A stretch of DNA of 64,000 nucleotides, from the NCBI GenBank assembly GCA_003550305.1, contig QKYT01000070.1, forward strand, positions 210,135 to 274,134. Reading direction: 5' to 3'. This document shows positions 1 through 11,790 of this stretch, one piece after another. Made by a program: the position numbers and the translations under genes. The notes beneath the pieces were generated by a model. The model did no database searches and was not told the origin of the DNA. It saw only the letters and a list, made by a program, of their open reading frames with translations. Position 1 is the stretch's first letter. The number at the start of each line of letters is the position of its first letter. Source of the DNA: Glomus cerebriforme (taxonomy: Eukaryota > Glomeromycota > Glomeromycetes > Glomerales > Glomeraceae).

Positions 1-781
1 CAAATAATTTTATTTAAAAAAAATTTCATAATAATACAAATTATTTTAATATTACAATAATACCTAAAATTTCTATTAAAATGCTAATTTTTCTGATAAA
101 ATCTGAAATATAGGAATCAATTTTTATTAAAATTTCATAAAATTTTTAACGAAAATACATTTTAACTTGATGATCAACTTTACTTATACTATAAAAAGTA
201 AGTTAATTATCAAAAAAAAATGTTTACATGAGAGTATATTTGTGCGATGATTATTTTAATTTATAGGTGACCGGTAACTTATTGCCGGGCACTGTACCTC
301 TGACCTGCATTATGATAATTTTAATTAGTATTACAAATAATTTGGCTAACATTAATTGCAAAAAAATATGCAAAAAAATATAGCATACTTTATTACCTTA
401 CCATATTCTTAATCCCCAACCAGCAATTTTAATAGTAAAATTTAACAAAAATATCTAATTGCATAATTTCAATCCTCATTTAGAATTTGCAATTTCAAAG
501 ATATTCTTATGATTTTTTTATTAGAGGTAGCCAGAAAGCCATAAATTAATCTATTATTTTTAAAGATCCAAAACAATTATCAAAATATGCCAATATTTGC
601 CCGATGGTTCTAAATTATGGTTACTAATAAATTTAATTATAAAATTATCCTACTGATCACTAATGTAGATCTTTTTATTTCTTACAAATTGTGAATTAAT
701 TAATGCTAATTAACTTTAAACTAATAAATAATAAAATAAAAAAAATATACCAGATTTATTGCAAATTTGAAAATCTATATA
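1..781. other. A+T-rich intergenic DNA, no gene seen
   Basis: All six frames are closed by frequent stops and I see no splice-supported exon, RNA gene or clear repeat unit. A short G+C-richer patch near 265-310 is the only break in the A+T-rich texture and I could not assign it. Confidence 0.6.
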
Positions 782-1654
782 CAGTAGTGGTCATAAGTAT
801 TCTATCCCTAATATTTTTTGAAATTACATAATAATACTCATCAAAAATTTTTGAAGTTCAAGTACAATACCAATGCTGATCATATACAAAATTATAAGTT
901 TGTACAATATAAAAATCAGGAGTTAGATGATAGATGAATTTTATGTATCAAAAAAATTACACCTATTTTTATATAAATAATATCATTTCTTTATTATTTT
1001 ATACTCTTAACTCTTTAGATATATAGTTTTTTTTTAAAAAAAATTAATTTTTAGGATCATCACATATTTTCTATAGAATTTTAAACAGTTATATAGATAA
1101 TTAGAAAAATTTTATTATACCATATTCTTTCTATTATTTGTTAAATAGTGTTTAGAATTATTAATTTCTTGCAGAATTTACTCTAAGTTATCCTTGCTGA
1201 AAAATTTACAGTTATAAGCCAAGAAGTCCCTTTTATAGATACTACATATAAAATTAATATTAGGATTCTGCTGAAAGAAAATTGGCTTATCAAATCTTAA
1301 AATCTAAAAAATCACTATCACATAAATTTTTGTCAAATATTTGATTTTATTTATTATTTAAATCTTTATCTAAATAGAATTTTTGGAACTAATAAATAGT
1401 CATAATCTTATTGTAATAAATATAAGTAGTTGCCTTCTTAAAATTTCATTTCAGTCCTTATTGAATATTTATATAAAAAATCTATTTTGTATAATTTATT
1501 AAAAAAATTAACATTTTATGGTTAAAATTCATCAATCATCTAACTTTTGATATATATACTATACAGACTTATAATTTTACATGTGATCAGCACTGGATGT
1601 TATCATTTAATTTTAAAAAATATTTGGAATCAGATACTTAAATTATTAACTACA
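782..1654. mobile_element. Tc1/mariner-like element with long degenerate terminal inverted repeats
   Basis: The left part (about 782-950) reads as the reverse complement of the right part (about 1515-1654) over roughly 130-150 bp with mismatches. A clear shared block contains GCTGATCA, AAATTATAAG and AGTTAGATGAT followed by GATGAATTTTA, seen at 873-943 and, inverted, at 1523-1598. The left end begins CAGTAGTGGTCATAAGTATT next to TA (780-781), a Tc1-like start. The right end is more decayed and also abuts TA (1655-1656). The interior has no usable reading frame, so this is a non-autonomous or dead element. Confidence 0.55.
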
Positions 1655-3352
1655 TAAATTTTTTAACTTTTGGAAATTTGCACAGATTTTTTTAATTTTT
1701 TTTTGTATAGCATATTGGCAAAGTTACAGAACTATACAGATTTTTATATTACAAAATTATATAAATCTAATTATAAAAAATTTGCTAATGATAATTAAAA
1801 ATTAAAGGTCTAAAATAAGTTTAAATTAAATCATATACACTATTTGTTTTTATTATTAAACAACAGAAATTTTGATAAATTGATATTAGTATCAATAATT
1901 ATCGATTGGTATTAATTTTGATTAAAACTGATACTGAAAGTTTTGGTAAATTACTAATACTGATACTAATTAATTCAGTTTAGTTTTAATTTTATCTAAA
2001 CTTAAACTGATAAATCATATAAAATAAAAATTTTTAATATAAAGAATTCTTAACCTGTATCTTTTAAATGTAGACTTTTATTCTAAATCTTTTTTTTTCT
2101 TAAATATAATTGATTGATAGTATAGTATGACTGATCATCTTTAGCTACAAATTTTTGTGCAATATTTATCTTAAAAATTTTTGACTTATGCCAGGTTTAT
2201 AATACAGCTAATTAATATAATGTAACAAAAAAAAATCATAAAAAAAAAGATTAACATATAGCTTTTAAAAGTTGTTAAATATATTTAATTTTAGCTATTT
2301 TATGAGTATTAAAAGCAGTTTTAAATATTATTATTAACTTATTTAATAAAAATTTTATTTTCATTAAATTTGTTTTTAAAAACAATTAGCAAAAGCAGTA
2401 AAATCAATTATTTATATATAAAGTTAAAAATAGTATTTTAAACCTTCTTTAAAGTATAAGTAAACTTGTAAAGTAGCTGAAAATACATCTACAATATAAA
2501 TTTAAAAGCTTTATATCAAAGAAAAAAATTGTTATATGTTTTTTTGAAAAAATTGCAATATCACAAGCTTGGCATATATTTAAGAAATGCAATTTTTTGA
2601 TAATGCAAAGCAAAAGCATGATAGGAAGAAAAAATACACTGAAGAATAAAAAAAAATAGAATATTTGACACATATTAAATTGAAAAATTTTTAAATTTTA
2701 TTTATTTTGTATTTTAATGGTTTATAAATTATATTAACATCAAATTTTGTAAAATTAAATAAAATATTTATTAAAAATAAAAAATACTATTAAAGCAATC
2801 AAAAATTATTAAATGTTAACAAAATATTTTTTTAAAAAAAAGAAATAAAGAAAAACAAAGTTAAAGAATAAAATTAAAAAAAAAACTTTCAAACTTACCA
2901 AAAAAAGGATTTCAAACCTCTAAGCTGAAATGTTAAAAGAAAAAGTTATAAACAAAAGAAATAAAAAAAAACGAAAAGAGCAAAAAAAATGCGTTTGTAA
3001 AATGTTTATTTAAACAAATAACTATAATAATAAGTCAATAAGACTATAAAGGCTGGTCTTCAGACCCGCTTAGTAGATAAATGGATAAATTAATTGCGAC
3101 ACTAATTTATCACGTGGGCGTGTATCATTTCTCAGTTGAAGTTTCACAAAATGTGTACATTTCATTTTGTGCGACCCAAGTGTTACATGATGACTGACTT
3201 CTAAGCCACCAAATTTTAAATATAAATAGACGGAAAAAATGCCCGTTTGTTAATTTTTGGTTCAAAGGGAATTTAATTTGGTCCCGACGTCGATCTATTC
3301 CATTTCTGCTTAACTAAACCTTATTTTTTTTAAATCTAAAACTATCGACGGG
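1655..3352. other. A+T-rich intergenic DNA and promoter side of the INTS4-like gene
   Basis: Mostly A/T homopolymers and simple sequence. From about 3030 the base composition becomes more balanced, as is usual next to an active gene here. A small hairpin (CACAAAATG at 3145-3153 against CATTTTGTG at 3163-3171, 9-bp arms) lies about 180-210 bp before the start codon. No gene is seen. Confidence 0.5.
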
Positions 3353-6300
3353 ATGAAGAGAACATATCATCCTACTCAGGATTTCCGAAATGGAAGTCAG
3401 GATATTATTCCTGCATCAAAGTAGGACTTTATAAATAAATTTTTTTTTGCTTTAATTATATATTAATTACTAGTAAATTTCTAATTAGAACACGAATTTT
3501 TGAGAATGAACATTCTCATAAATTTGAAAGTCGTGAGATTGAAACTTACAACATTCCTTCACAATTCCAAAAATTCGATGAAGCTTCCTCAAATATTAAA
3601 GTCGAAAATATAACTTCCTCACAAGTGAAAGTAGAGTCAAATATTCTAGATACAAAAATGGATATTGATGACATTTATTCATCAGATGTACGTTTTAATG
3701 ATAAATATTTAATTTTCAATTTTCCTATTAATGACAGACCTACATTATGTTATTTATAGGTTAAAGAAGATGATATGATGAATATTGATTCTCTGTCTAA
3801 TCAACAAACTATCCCAAACGAACACGAGGTTGGCATCTTATCATGATTATGCTAATTTAATTTAATTTATTTCGTTTATAGATGGTTAATTTAAATTTTT
3901 TACAGCTTAATATGAATGAATTGTTTTCCGCAGAAATACAAAATAGAATTCATGTTAGTATATATAATGATCTTTGTATTACTTTAATATTAAAGTAGAT
4001 ATTCACTGCATGTTGTATTATAGTCGTTGCGTCGATTTACAAAATTGCTTCCATATATGGATGATGCGAACAAGAAAATTTTATTTGATCATCTTAGGAA
4101 ATTATTGTACAATGAACAGGATAAAGATGTTAAGGTCAATTATATTTCATTAATTTATTTAATTTTATTTCATTTCTAAAAAAATTATTTATTTAATAGA
4201 TTCTTGTAATAATACTTTTGGGTAAATTGGCTCTTGATCCAATAATTAATTGTGGCACAGTACTTGAGGATTTTATGAATCAGGCACCTAATTTAATATT
4301 TTGATTGTATTATTTTTTTTTAGACCATATTTATTTATTTTTTTTATTAATTAATTATAGATGGAATCAAATTCTACTGAATTGAAATGCAGAATATATG
4401 ATACTATTATTAAAATTTTGCAAGTACGTAATATTCATTTATAATACATTTTGCATTTAATACTACGATTTGACTGATATAAATAATATTTTTATTATAA
4501 AGACGAGATTTGAAAGTATACTGCAAATGCCAAAGTTAAAAGACACACTGAAGTTTCTGTGTATAAAGGTGACTAATGAGCTGACCGATTCACATTACAG
4601 TATTAGATCATCTTGCATTAGTTTGCTCGCATCTTTAGCACCTATCATTAAATTGATGCAAGGACAGACCAAATTTACCGAGCAAGAGTATCTGAATGAA
4701 ACGCAGATTCAAACTATAATTCATGATTTTGGGAAGGATTCTGATCCACGTGTTCGAAGTGTAAGATGCCTCTATTATTAAATTATTGTCGTTATTTCTA
4801 TTCGAATTTTTTTTTTTTTTGTAACCTACGCTTTACAATTTCTTTTAAATAGAGCGCTCTCAAATCGCTTCTTCAGCTTCATAATTGTGGTTATAAACTT
4901 GATTTGTCATTGTATAGTTTATGTGTGGCATGTTTGACAGATGATTATGAAGAAGTTCGAATAGAAGCTTTAAGTTTAATTTGGTAACCTCTTCAAATAA
5001 TATCGTATTTAGTTAGATTATTATTTTTAAATTATCCGAATATAATGAATATAATTATTTAGGGTTTTAAGTAGCCTTTATTCTGAAAGAACGATGCAAT
5101 TAGATGATAGAAGTACACAAGTTCTTCGCCTCATAGATGATGCGTTTATCAAAATTTGTGATATGGTATGCGATGAATCAGTGAAGGTGCGAAGTAAGGT
5201 AAGATAAAATATCGGCAATAATCCAAAACAATTAAGTTGGGGAATTAACATTAGTACTTGAAATTAATGGTTCTTTACAGAATTTGCTCAATCAAGTTGG
5301 GCTCTTATTTCAAACAGGCGTGCAATATAATGGGAAGTTATAAACTCGTTGAAGACTCGATTCTATTATCGACACTAAGTCAACAAGTTATATCACATGG
5401 AAAACCTCGTAAACCAATGTTTAAAAAAGTAAGTTTAATTTTTATTAATTCACTTTGGATCGATTTCAAGTAATATATTTAATTGATATATGTATTAATT
5501 TATATTTTTTAAAAAAAAGTCAAGATATATTCCAACTCCTGAAGGTGATATTGATGTCGAATCGACAGAATTTCGACTTTTAAAATCAAGTGCGAATGGA
5601 GCGTTTATTCACGGATTAGAAGATGCATTTCAAGATGTTCGCAATGCTGCAATAGGTAATTATAGTTAATTTATAATTTATTAATAAGTGTATTAATTAA
5701 ATTGAAAATTTTATAGATTCCATTTGCGAATTAAGCATGCATAATCAAAAATTTTCGAAAAGAGCTGTTGAATTCCTTGTAGGTAATTATTTGCAAAAAA
5801 AACAATATATATATATATATTCGATATACCTGTATATAATTTCGGTTGAAATTTAATAACTTAATGACAAAATTAAATAGATATGTTCCAAGATGAAATT
5901 GATTTTGTACGACTGAATTCGATCATCAGTCTTCGTAAAATTGGGACTCTTCAGCCTATTGAATTGGATTCGGAATTATTGCAGATTACGCTTAGTGTAC
6001 TTAATGATGCAGATCCTATTGTACGAGAATCAACACATGGAATGTTGGGGTAAAAATTAAATTATTTGAAATATTATTTAATAAATTTTGTTACTCTACA
6101 AAAAGTGCTTAATTAATTTTTTTATTAAGTGTTGCACGAATTACCTCTCCGGAATTAATACCGTCATTCATTAAAGATTTATTAGCAAGTATGTCACGGT
6201 ATCCGGAAGATCAATTATCAATCTATCAATGTTTTCGTGAATTCGGTTCTGTTCATGGGGAATATATCGGTAAATCAATTTGCATTTAATTATTTTTATT

Positions 6301-8442
6301 TTATTGGTGTCATAATTATTTCTCTTTTTTTGAACACAGAAAAGTTTATTCCTAAATTTTTCAAGATGGAATCAAGCTATATTTCCAAAGAAATTAATCA
6401 AAATGCCCCTGAACGTATGTTGAATAATAAAGAACTTCCCTTTCTTTAAGCTGTAAATATCAAAAAAAAAAAATTTTTTAAAATCATTGCTTTTAGATAT
6501 TGGGAATTTAATACTTGCATTTAATGCTTCGGTCTCAAATCCAAAGATATTATCGATCTTACCAAAATATGCATTTAGGCATTACGAATATCTAAGAGAT
6601 AAGTTTCCTAATTGCTTCCCAGAAGTAAAGGTATTTTAATTACTTAATTCGATTCTTTATTCAATTCGTTACTTTTGATATATAAGATTGAATAAATTAT
6701 TTAGATTCCGGGTGATGCACCACGGCAAAGCATTCGGATCAATGCAGATGGTAAGAGTTATTTTTAAATAATAAAATATACGATCTTTTAAAATATTATT
6801 GTACTATTTGACGCAAAACTTTTGACAGATAATACACAATTATTTATGAATCAAACCATAAAAATGGTGTTTTCGATGGGGAACTTTTTCAAGACTGGCG
6901 ATTTCAAAGCTGCGCTGCGTGTTGCAAAAGTTTGTACAAAGTACGTTAATATATTGAATAACTTCGTTTATTTTGTTTTTCTCATAATTCGATAACTTAT
7001 TGGTTATTATTTATTTCTAGTAACTTAAAATATATATCGCATGTGCCATCGCTCTCTGGTAATGCAATATTTATTATTATGTATTTAGACTGTGTGAAAA
7101 TCATAATACAGGTACACATATTTTAATATATTTCAAATCAAATTTTATATAGAGTAAATAATATTTATAAGTAAATGTTAATTTAGATCAAACAAAATTA
7201 TTTGGAAGCAAATTCTTTTACAACCGCGGTAGACACAGCTGCACGATTGTTGTCACTTTCTTATATTATGGAACATAGGCTTATTGGACTTTCAGTTACA
7301 TCAAAAACTTTTGTTGTTTACTTGAGAGTGCTTGCAAATATAGTGTGGATATTTGGTTGTTTGATAGATGCTAATAATAGGTTAGTTAATCAATTTTATT
7401 CGAATTATTTAATTGTTTTTTTTCTCTCGAGTTTATATTAAAATATTCATTATTAGTCAAGTGCTGCCATTGTTGAGTAAGAAAGGCCTTTTGAAATCCT
7501 TCATTAAAAGAGTATCAGATTTACAAAAGTATGTTTGCATTTTTTTTTTAATTTATTTGCATAAAAATTATCGTTACTCAACTGGTTTATTTTAGAAAAT
7601 TTGAACGTGACAATTTTCTCTCAAAAGACCTGGGAAAACTCCAAACCAAATTAAATAAAGCTAGTATTTCTCCGACGATTGAAAATATTATGTCATTGTT
7701 TGATTATATAATGGTAAATAAAATTCCTCATGTATGAACGTCACTTCATTAAAGTATTAAAAAATATTTTTCTTTAAATTTTATGATTTAGGATTATAAT
7801 CTTATCGATATTGATTTAAGTGATGATGTTAAAAGGTCTGAAGCTACGATAATTAAACCTGTTTCAAATCCGGATCAACCACTTGAATTTCAGTCGGAGT
7901 TTCCTTTCACAATCAATATTGAAGCCGAATTACGAAATGTAATAGATGCAACTTCTGTGGCGGTTCAAGTCAGTAAATTTTAATAATCTTTACAGTTTAA
8001 TTTACTTTTAGTTTATTTATCAATTTTTTATTGTAGGTGATATTTCCCGATCAAACAATTGAGCATTTTAGACCACCATCGGCTGATTTTGTTGTTACTG
8101 AAACGGATAAACTACATCTGAGAACGCAAATCGATATATCTCAACCTGCATGGACCGGTAATATGACATTCTAATTGTATATATATTTATTTTTTTTTGT
8201 ATTGTAATTCTGCTTAATTTTATAATAATCTCTGCTTTTCATTATATGCAGAGTCTTGCTATATTCAGCTCAAGATAGTTCGTGATTTTGAACCAGATAT
8301 TCCGGAAATGGATCAACATATCATGCGCCAGTGTGTTAATGGAAATATTTATGGAAGTACCTATGAGAAAACAATAGATCTTTCAGAACCAGTCAAATAT
8401 CACATATGGCCAAGAGATTTGCTATCCAAACGAATACGCTAG
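3353..8442 (+). CDS. INTS4: Integrator complex subunit 4 homologue (HEAT-repeat scaffold), many exons
   Basis: Homologue of the nuclear HEAT-repeat subunit that, in animals, scaffolds the INTS9-INTS11 endonuclease module acting on snRNAs and other RNA polymerase II transcripts. The first exon runs 3353-3420 (starts MKRTYHPTQ, donor GTAGGA). The frame then passes through about two dozen short exons, for example 3489-3687, 3760-3828, 4361-4423 and 4503-4759, to a TAG at 8440-8442. The middle is helical repeat; the motif GAFIHGLEDAFQDVRNAA near 5600-5650 matches the family's GAFVHGLED region. The last two exons (about 8038-8442) carry the beta-sandwich C-terminus with PAWTESCYIQLK and EPVKYHIWPRDLL, matching INTS4's final domain. 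At 4284 the only in-frame donor I find is GC (CAG|GCACCT). Exon edges are mine by eye; the family call is firm, the detailed model less so. Confidence 0.85.
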
Positions 8443-8774
8443 TTATTGAAAATAATAGAGTTGAGCAAAAAATTACTTTTTTTAACTGTAATTATTTATT
8501 TAATTTTGGGTATTAAATATTGTGTGTATTGTAAACCAATTAGAATGGTGTTTCGCATAGATTTCTTTATGTTTATTGTTTAATTAATAAATATTAGTAT
8601 ATCTAACATCAAGTGATCTGTATGTATAACATCTACCAATTATAAACTGTTCGATCGACCAATGGTTTGTCTGATCGGGTTACACCGACCAATAAAATTC
8701 GAGACCAAAATGCCGATCGGATAGTTTATATGAAATCTGCAAATAACCGTTCGAGCTCATAAAATAAAATTATT
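8443..8774. other. Intergenic spacer with a 90-bp inverted repeat
   Basis: The gap between the INTS4-like gene and the coiled-coil gene. The distal half (8641-8730) is an imperfect inverted repeat whose outer arms read TATAAACTGTTCGATCG on the left and, inverted on the right, TATAAACTATCCGATCG (15 of 17 match). It ends 44 bp before the next start codon, so it could be a tiny MITE or part of that gene's promoter. Confidence 0.5.
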
Positions 8775-9713
8775 ATGACCCGAACAAGAAATAAATCATG
8801 TAGCAATTGCGGAATTATTCCCGCAGAAAAATATATGCGAAAATTAGCTGATCAAAATTTATATTGTAATGATTGTCGTGAAGCTTTAGTCAATTGTAGT
8901 AAGAAAGAGTTAAAAAACTTAGGACATCCTTATTACCTTAATTTTAAAAAGTTAAAGAATGAAAATGGGAGATTAAAAAATAATCAGCGAAGAAATGAAA
9001 CTCAACAACTTGCTACGATCCAGAAAGAAAGAGATGGATTAGTTGCTCAATTAACTGACTTACAAATAGCCTTAAATAAAGCCAACAAGGAGATCCAAGA
9101 TGAGCGAGAAATTCACGAAGATTCTTTAAAAATTCAGGACAACTGGTACCATCGTTTGCCTCCTAATGATACAAATTTAAAGAACATTTTAACTGATTTT
9201 GCTCAAAAATACTTAAAACTTAATTGGAAAAATAAAGTCAAGAAGCAAAGAATTAAAGAGTTAGAAAACTACTTAGAAATAGTTAATCATTTAGCAAACT
9301 TTCAACTTCAAGAACTTCAGCAGACTAATAAGTTGCTTCAAGAGCAATTAACCAAGATTAAGCAAGAAAATATTACTTTAAAACTTGATTTAGAATTTGT
9401 TGTCAAAGAAAAAGATGAAATTAAAGAGGATTGCCGAAAAGTAATTCAAAACCATCAACAAGAGTTTCAACTTCAAGAACTTCAGCAAACTAGCAAGTTA
9501 CTTCAAAAGCAATTAACCAAGCTTCAGCAAGAAAATATTTCTTTAAAACTTGATTTAGAATTTGTTGCCAAAGAAAAAGATGAAATTAAAGAGGATTGCC
9601 AAAAAGTAATTCAAAATCATCAAGAAGAAATTTTGCAATTACAGCAACAAATTCAGCAAGAGGAATTACTACCTAGAACAATGACTAAGTTGACTTTTTG
9701 GAAAAAGTGTTAA
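8775..9713 (+). CDS. Cys-motif and coiled-coil protein with a duplicated 55-residue unit
   Basis: Single-exon frame of 312 residues, function not recognised. The N-terminus has two Cys pairs (C9/C12 and C31/C34) in a CxxC-x18-CxxC layout that could bind one zinc. From about residue 55 the protein is rich in Lys, Glu, Gln and Leu with heptad-like spacing and reads as long coiled coil. Residues 176-230 and 231-285 are near-identical tandem copies (period 55 residues, 165 nt; 9300-9464 and 9465-9629), each starting FQLQELQQT and ending VIQNHQ. Replication slippage or unequal crossover is the simple explanation. It may be a lineage-specific nuclear or cytoskeletal scaffold, but nothing in it fixes a role. 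Nearby downstream DNA is transposon-derived. Confidence 0.65.
   Translation: MTRTRNKSCSNCGIIPAEKYMRKLADQNLYCNDCREALVNCSKKELKNLGHPYYLNFKKLKNENGRLKNNQRRNETQQLATIQKERDGLVAQLTDLQIALNKANKEIQDEREIHEDSLKIQDNWYHRLPPNDTNLKNILTDFAQKYLKLNWKNKVKKQRIKELENYLEIVNHLANFQLQELQQTNKLLQEQLTKIKQENITLKLDLEFVVKEKDEIKEDCRKVIQNHQQEFQLQELQQTSKLLQKQLTKLQQENISLKLDLEFVAKEKDEIKEDCQKVIQNHQEEILQLQQQIQQEELLPRTMTKLTFWKKC
9300..9629 (+). repeat. In-gene tandem duplication, two 165-nt units
   Basis: Units 9300-9464 and 9465-9629 share nearly all bases and keep the reading frame; differences are scattered single substitutions (for example GAGCAATTAACC against AAGCAATTAACC). Each encodes one coiled-coil repeat of the surrounding gene. 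Confidence 0.8.
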
Positions 9714-9835
9714 GTTTGAAGTTTGCTATTATCACCGGTGGTGATCATCCACTTCATCCCACGTGATTTTGTGGCGCATCAGCCCTTTACGTGTTACAAT
9801 AATTTCTTATAAAACTGACCCCTCTATAATCACCA

Positions 9836-9895
9836 GGTCCGTTACATCAAAAATTGGTGATTATATAGGAGTGTGATTATATAGGGGTTTGACTG
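9836..9895 (+). mobile_element. Solitary pogo/Tc1-type terminal end
   Basis: The stretch finishes GATTATATAGGGGTTTGACTG followed by TA at 9896-9897. Its reverse complement starts CAGTCAAACCCC, the terminal form also seen (CAGTCAAAACTT) at the element starting at 19438. An inner near-palindrome CTATAATCACCA / TGGTGATTATATAG lies just inside. I find no matching left end upstream, so this is a truncated or solo terminus. Confidence 0.5.
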
Positions 9896-9897
9896 TA

Positions 9898-10332
9898 TCT
9901 AGGTGTGAACAGTGTAAACTTATTTTAAAGATACCTGTTAATATTTATTGCATATACTTTATAGCATAATTTTAGTATTTTGTCTTTAAAGCAAGCTGTT
10001 TAACAGTTATAGAATTATTCAGATATTAATTTTTATTAACATATGTTAAATATTCATGATATTCATGTATTTTTTAGTTTATTTTGAAAATTTTCATTTA
10101 ATAATAAAGCTTTTTATATAAATGAATATAATGTCTTATATAGAGATTAGATTTGGTATTTGACATCCAGATTTAAATCTGGTTTCCTTCAATTCAGATT
10201 TAAATCTGAATATTGAAGAAATTGAATATAATAAATCTGAATAGAATGAAAGAAACCAGATTTATTATATCTGGATAACTGAAGAAAATCTGAATAAAAC
10301 TGAAAGGATTTGATCCTATTTCTTTACCTAAT
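9898..10332. other. Intergenic DNA with two perfect palindromes
   Basis: No gene. CCAGATTTAAATCTGG (10167-10182) and TTCAGATTTAAATCTGAA (10193-10210) are perfect palindromes ten bases apart. Further CAGATTTA/TAAATCTG words follow to about 10300. This word set resembles the ATCTG-rich elements at 18-21 kb, so it may be a decayed member of that family. Confidence 0.45.
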
Positions 10333-10956
10333 CTCATTACTAACCTTTTTCTTATATTCTTCATTTAAGAAAGCATCCATCTCTCTATCCTTCAATAGGA
10401 TTTTCTTGAAAAGAATATCTTCAATAGAACATACATCCTGCAAATTGGTAATGTCTTGAGTTTGCTATTTAATTTCAGAGTCAAATATTAAATCATTCTC
10501 AGTAGAGTTAGTTTCAAGAGGTCTTTTTAGGATCAGACCATTTCATAAATTATTATGCAAAGTACTATTTTCTAGATAAGAAATAGGTTCTAAGACTTCT
10601 TGTTCTTTTATAATAGGAATTTCAATTATATCAGCATTATGATTTGAGAGTTTAGTATCCTGTGAAGCTTTGATTTGAAAAACATCATTTATTTCTTTAG
10701 CTTTAATAGCAGAATATTCAAGACAAACATTATGAATCATGCGTCTATTTGTAAAAATAGTAATATTTTTTTGTTGTAAATTTGTAAAAATAGGTTCATG
10801 GTATTCTAGGTATAAAAGCAATTCATAAATTTTTCTAGCTAAAATATCCTACACAAAAGTATCTATATTTGGTCAGGATTCTCTAAAAGCATTTAATGTT
10901 AGTATATATAATATAATTCATTCTAGTGATGAATTTATTTTATTTATATGACTCTA
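10333..10956 (-). pseudogene. Decayed reading frame of unknown family, segment 2
   Basis: Read on the minus strand, one frame stays protein-like for about 205 codons but carries about five stop codons (TGA, TGA, TAG, TGA, TAG) before a terminal TAA at 10332-10330. The longest clean stretch is 10543-10821 (LLYLEYHEPIFTNLQQ near its start, ISYLENSTLHNNL at its end). TAG is one C-to-T change from the Gln codon CAG, and TGA one from the Arg codon CGA; the frame itself is not shifted. The protein family is not recognised. It is probably a remnant of a repetitive element or a dead gene. Confidence 0.45.
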
Positions 10957-11277
10957 TAAAAAAATTATGTACTTTTGCCAAGAAAAAAGATTTGATCCTA
11001 TCTTTTCAAAAACAGAGATATATTATTCAGCTGAGTGAAATAATATACCTAGATTTGAGATGCTATTTTTTTTTGAACTAATGGAAAGAAAAAAATTAGT
11101 ATACATTGATGTTCATACAATAAAGTAAGTGCTATTATATGTATGAAACTGGCATGTAAACATTTTTATTATTTTAATACACATATATATACCCATACAT
11201 GGTTAAAAATTATGAGCCCAAAATGTGAGCAAACAAAAATACTATACTTACATGTGAAAAGGACAATTAATTCCAAT
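10957..11277. other. A+T-rich spacer between two decayed frame segments
   Basis: No continuous frame or repeat recognised. It may be the eroded link between the two pseudogene segments, which lie in the same orientation. Confidence 0.35.
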
Positions 11278-11790
11278 TCATACTCTTAGTATACAAATCA
11301 ACTTTCTTTTTAACTTTTTTTTAAAATCCTTTCCCACCTTATCTTTCAATTTTTTTATAATACGCTTATTTACATATAAAATTTTTAAACTAAGACTTCT
11401 ACCAAGCTTTGCTTTATACTCATTTTCAGACAGATGTTTATTTGTAATGGTAATTTGACCATCACTCATCCATACAATAGTGTATTAACCATCATCATAT
11501 ACATCTTTAGCAGATAAATAAATATTACAACTTTGTATTTTTCTAATAAAAAACTACTTTGGATATGTATTCTTATGCATTTTTCATATTTGTTGTACTA
11601 AACTTTCTCTAGCTTTTGCTAATCTTGAGTTGTCGTTAGCTTTTTTAAGGTAATCAAATATAGCAGTTTTATATTTTGCTTAGGTTATAATATTATCAGT
11701 GCCAATATAATCAATATGAAAAGTAATGGTAACTTTGTATGCTGATATAGCTCTTTCACCAAATCTTATGAGGTGATATTAAATATTATT
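11278..11790 (-). pseudogene. Decayed reading frame of unknown family, segment 1
   Basis: On the minus strand one frame runs about 165 codons with four internal stops (TAA, TGA, TAG, TAA) and otherwise sensible protein: RFGERAISAYKVTITFHIDY, then AIFDYLKKANDNSRLAKARE, then IYLSAKDVYDDG, then the clean tail at 11278-11469 (MSDGQITITNKHLSENEYKA onward). TAA and TAG stops sit where Gln codons (CAA, CAG) would be one C-to-T step away. No frameshift is needed. The family is not recognised; the Lys-rich tail could suit a nucleic-acid-binding or element-encoded protein, but that is a guess. Confidence 0.5.
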
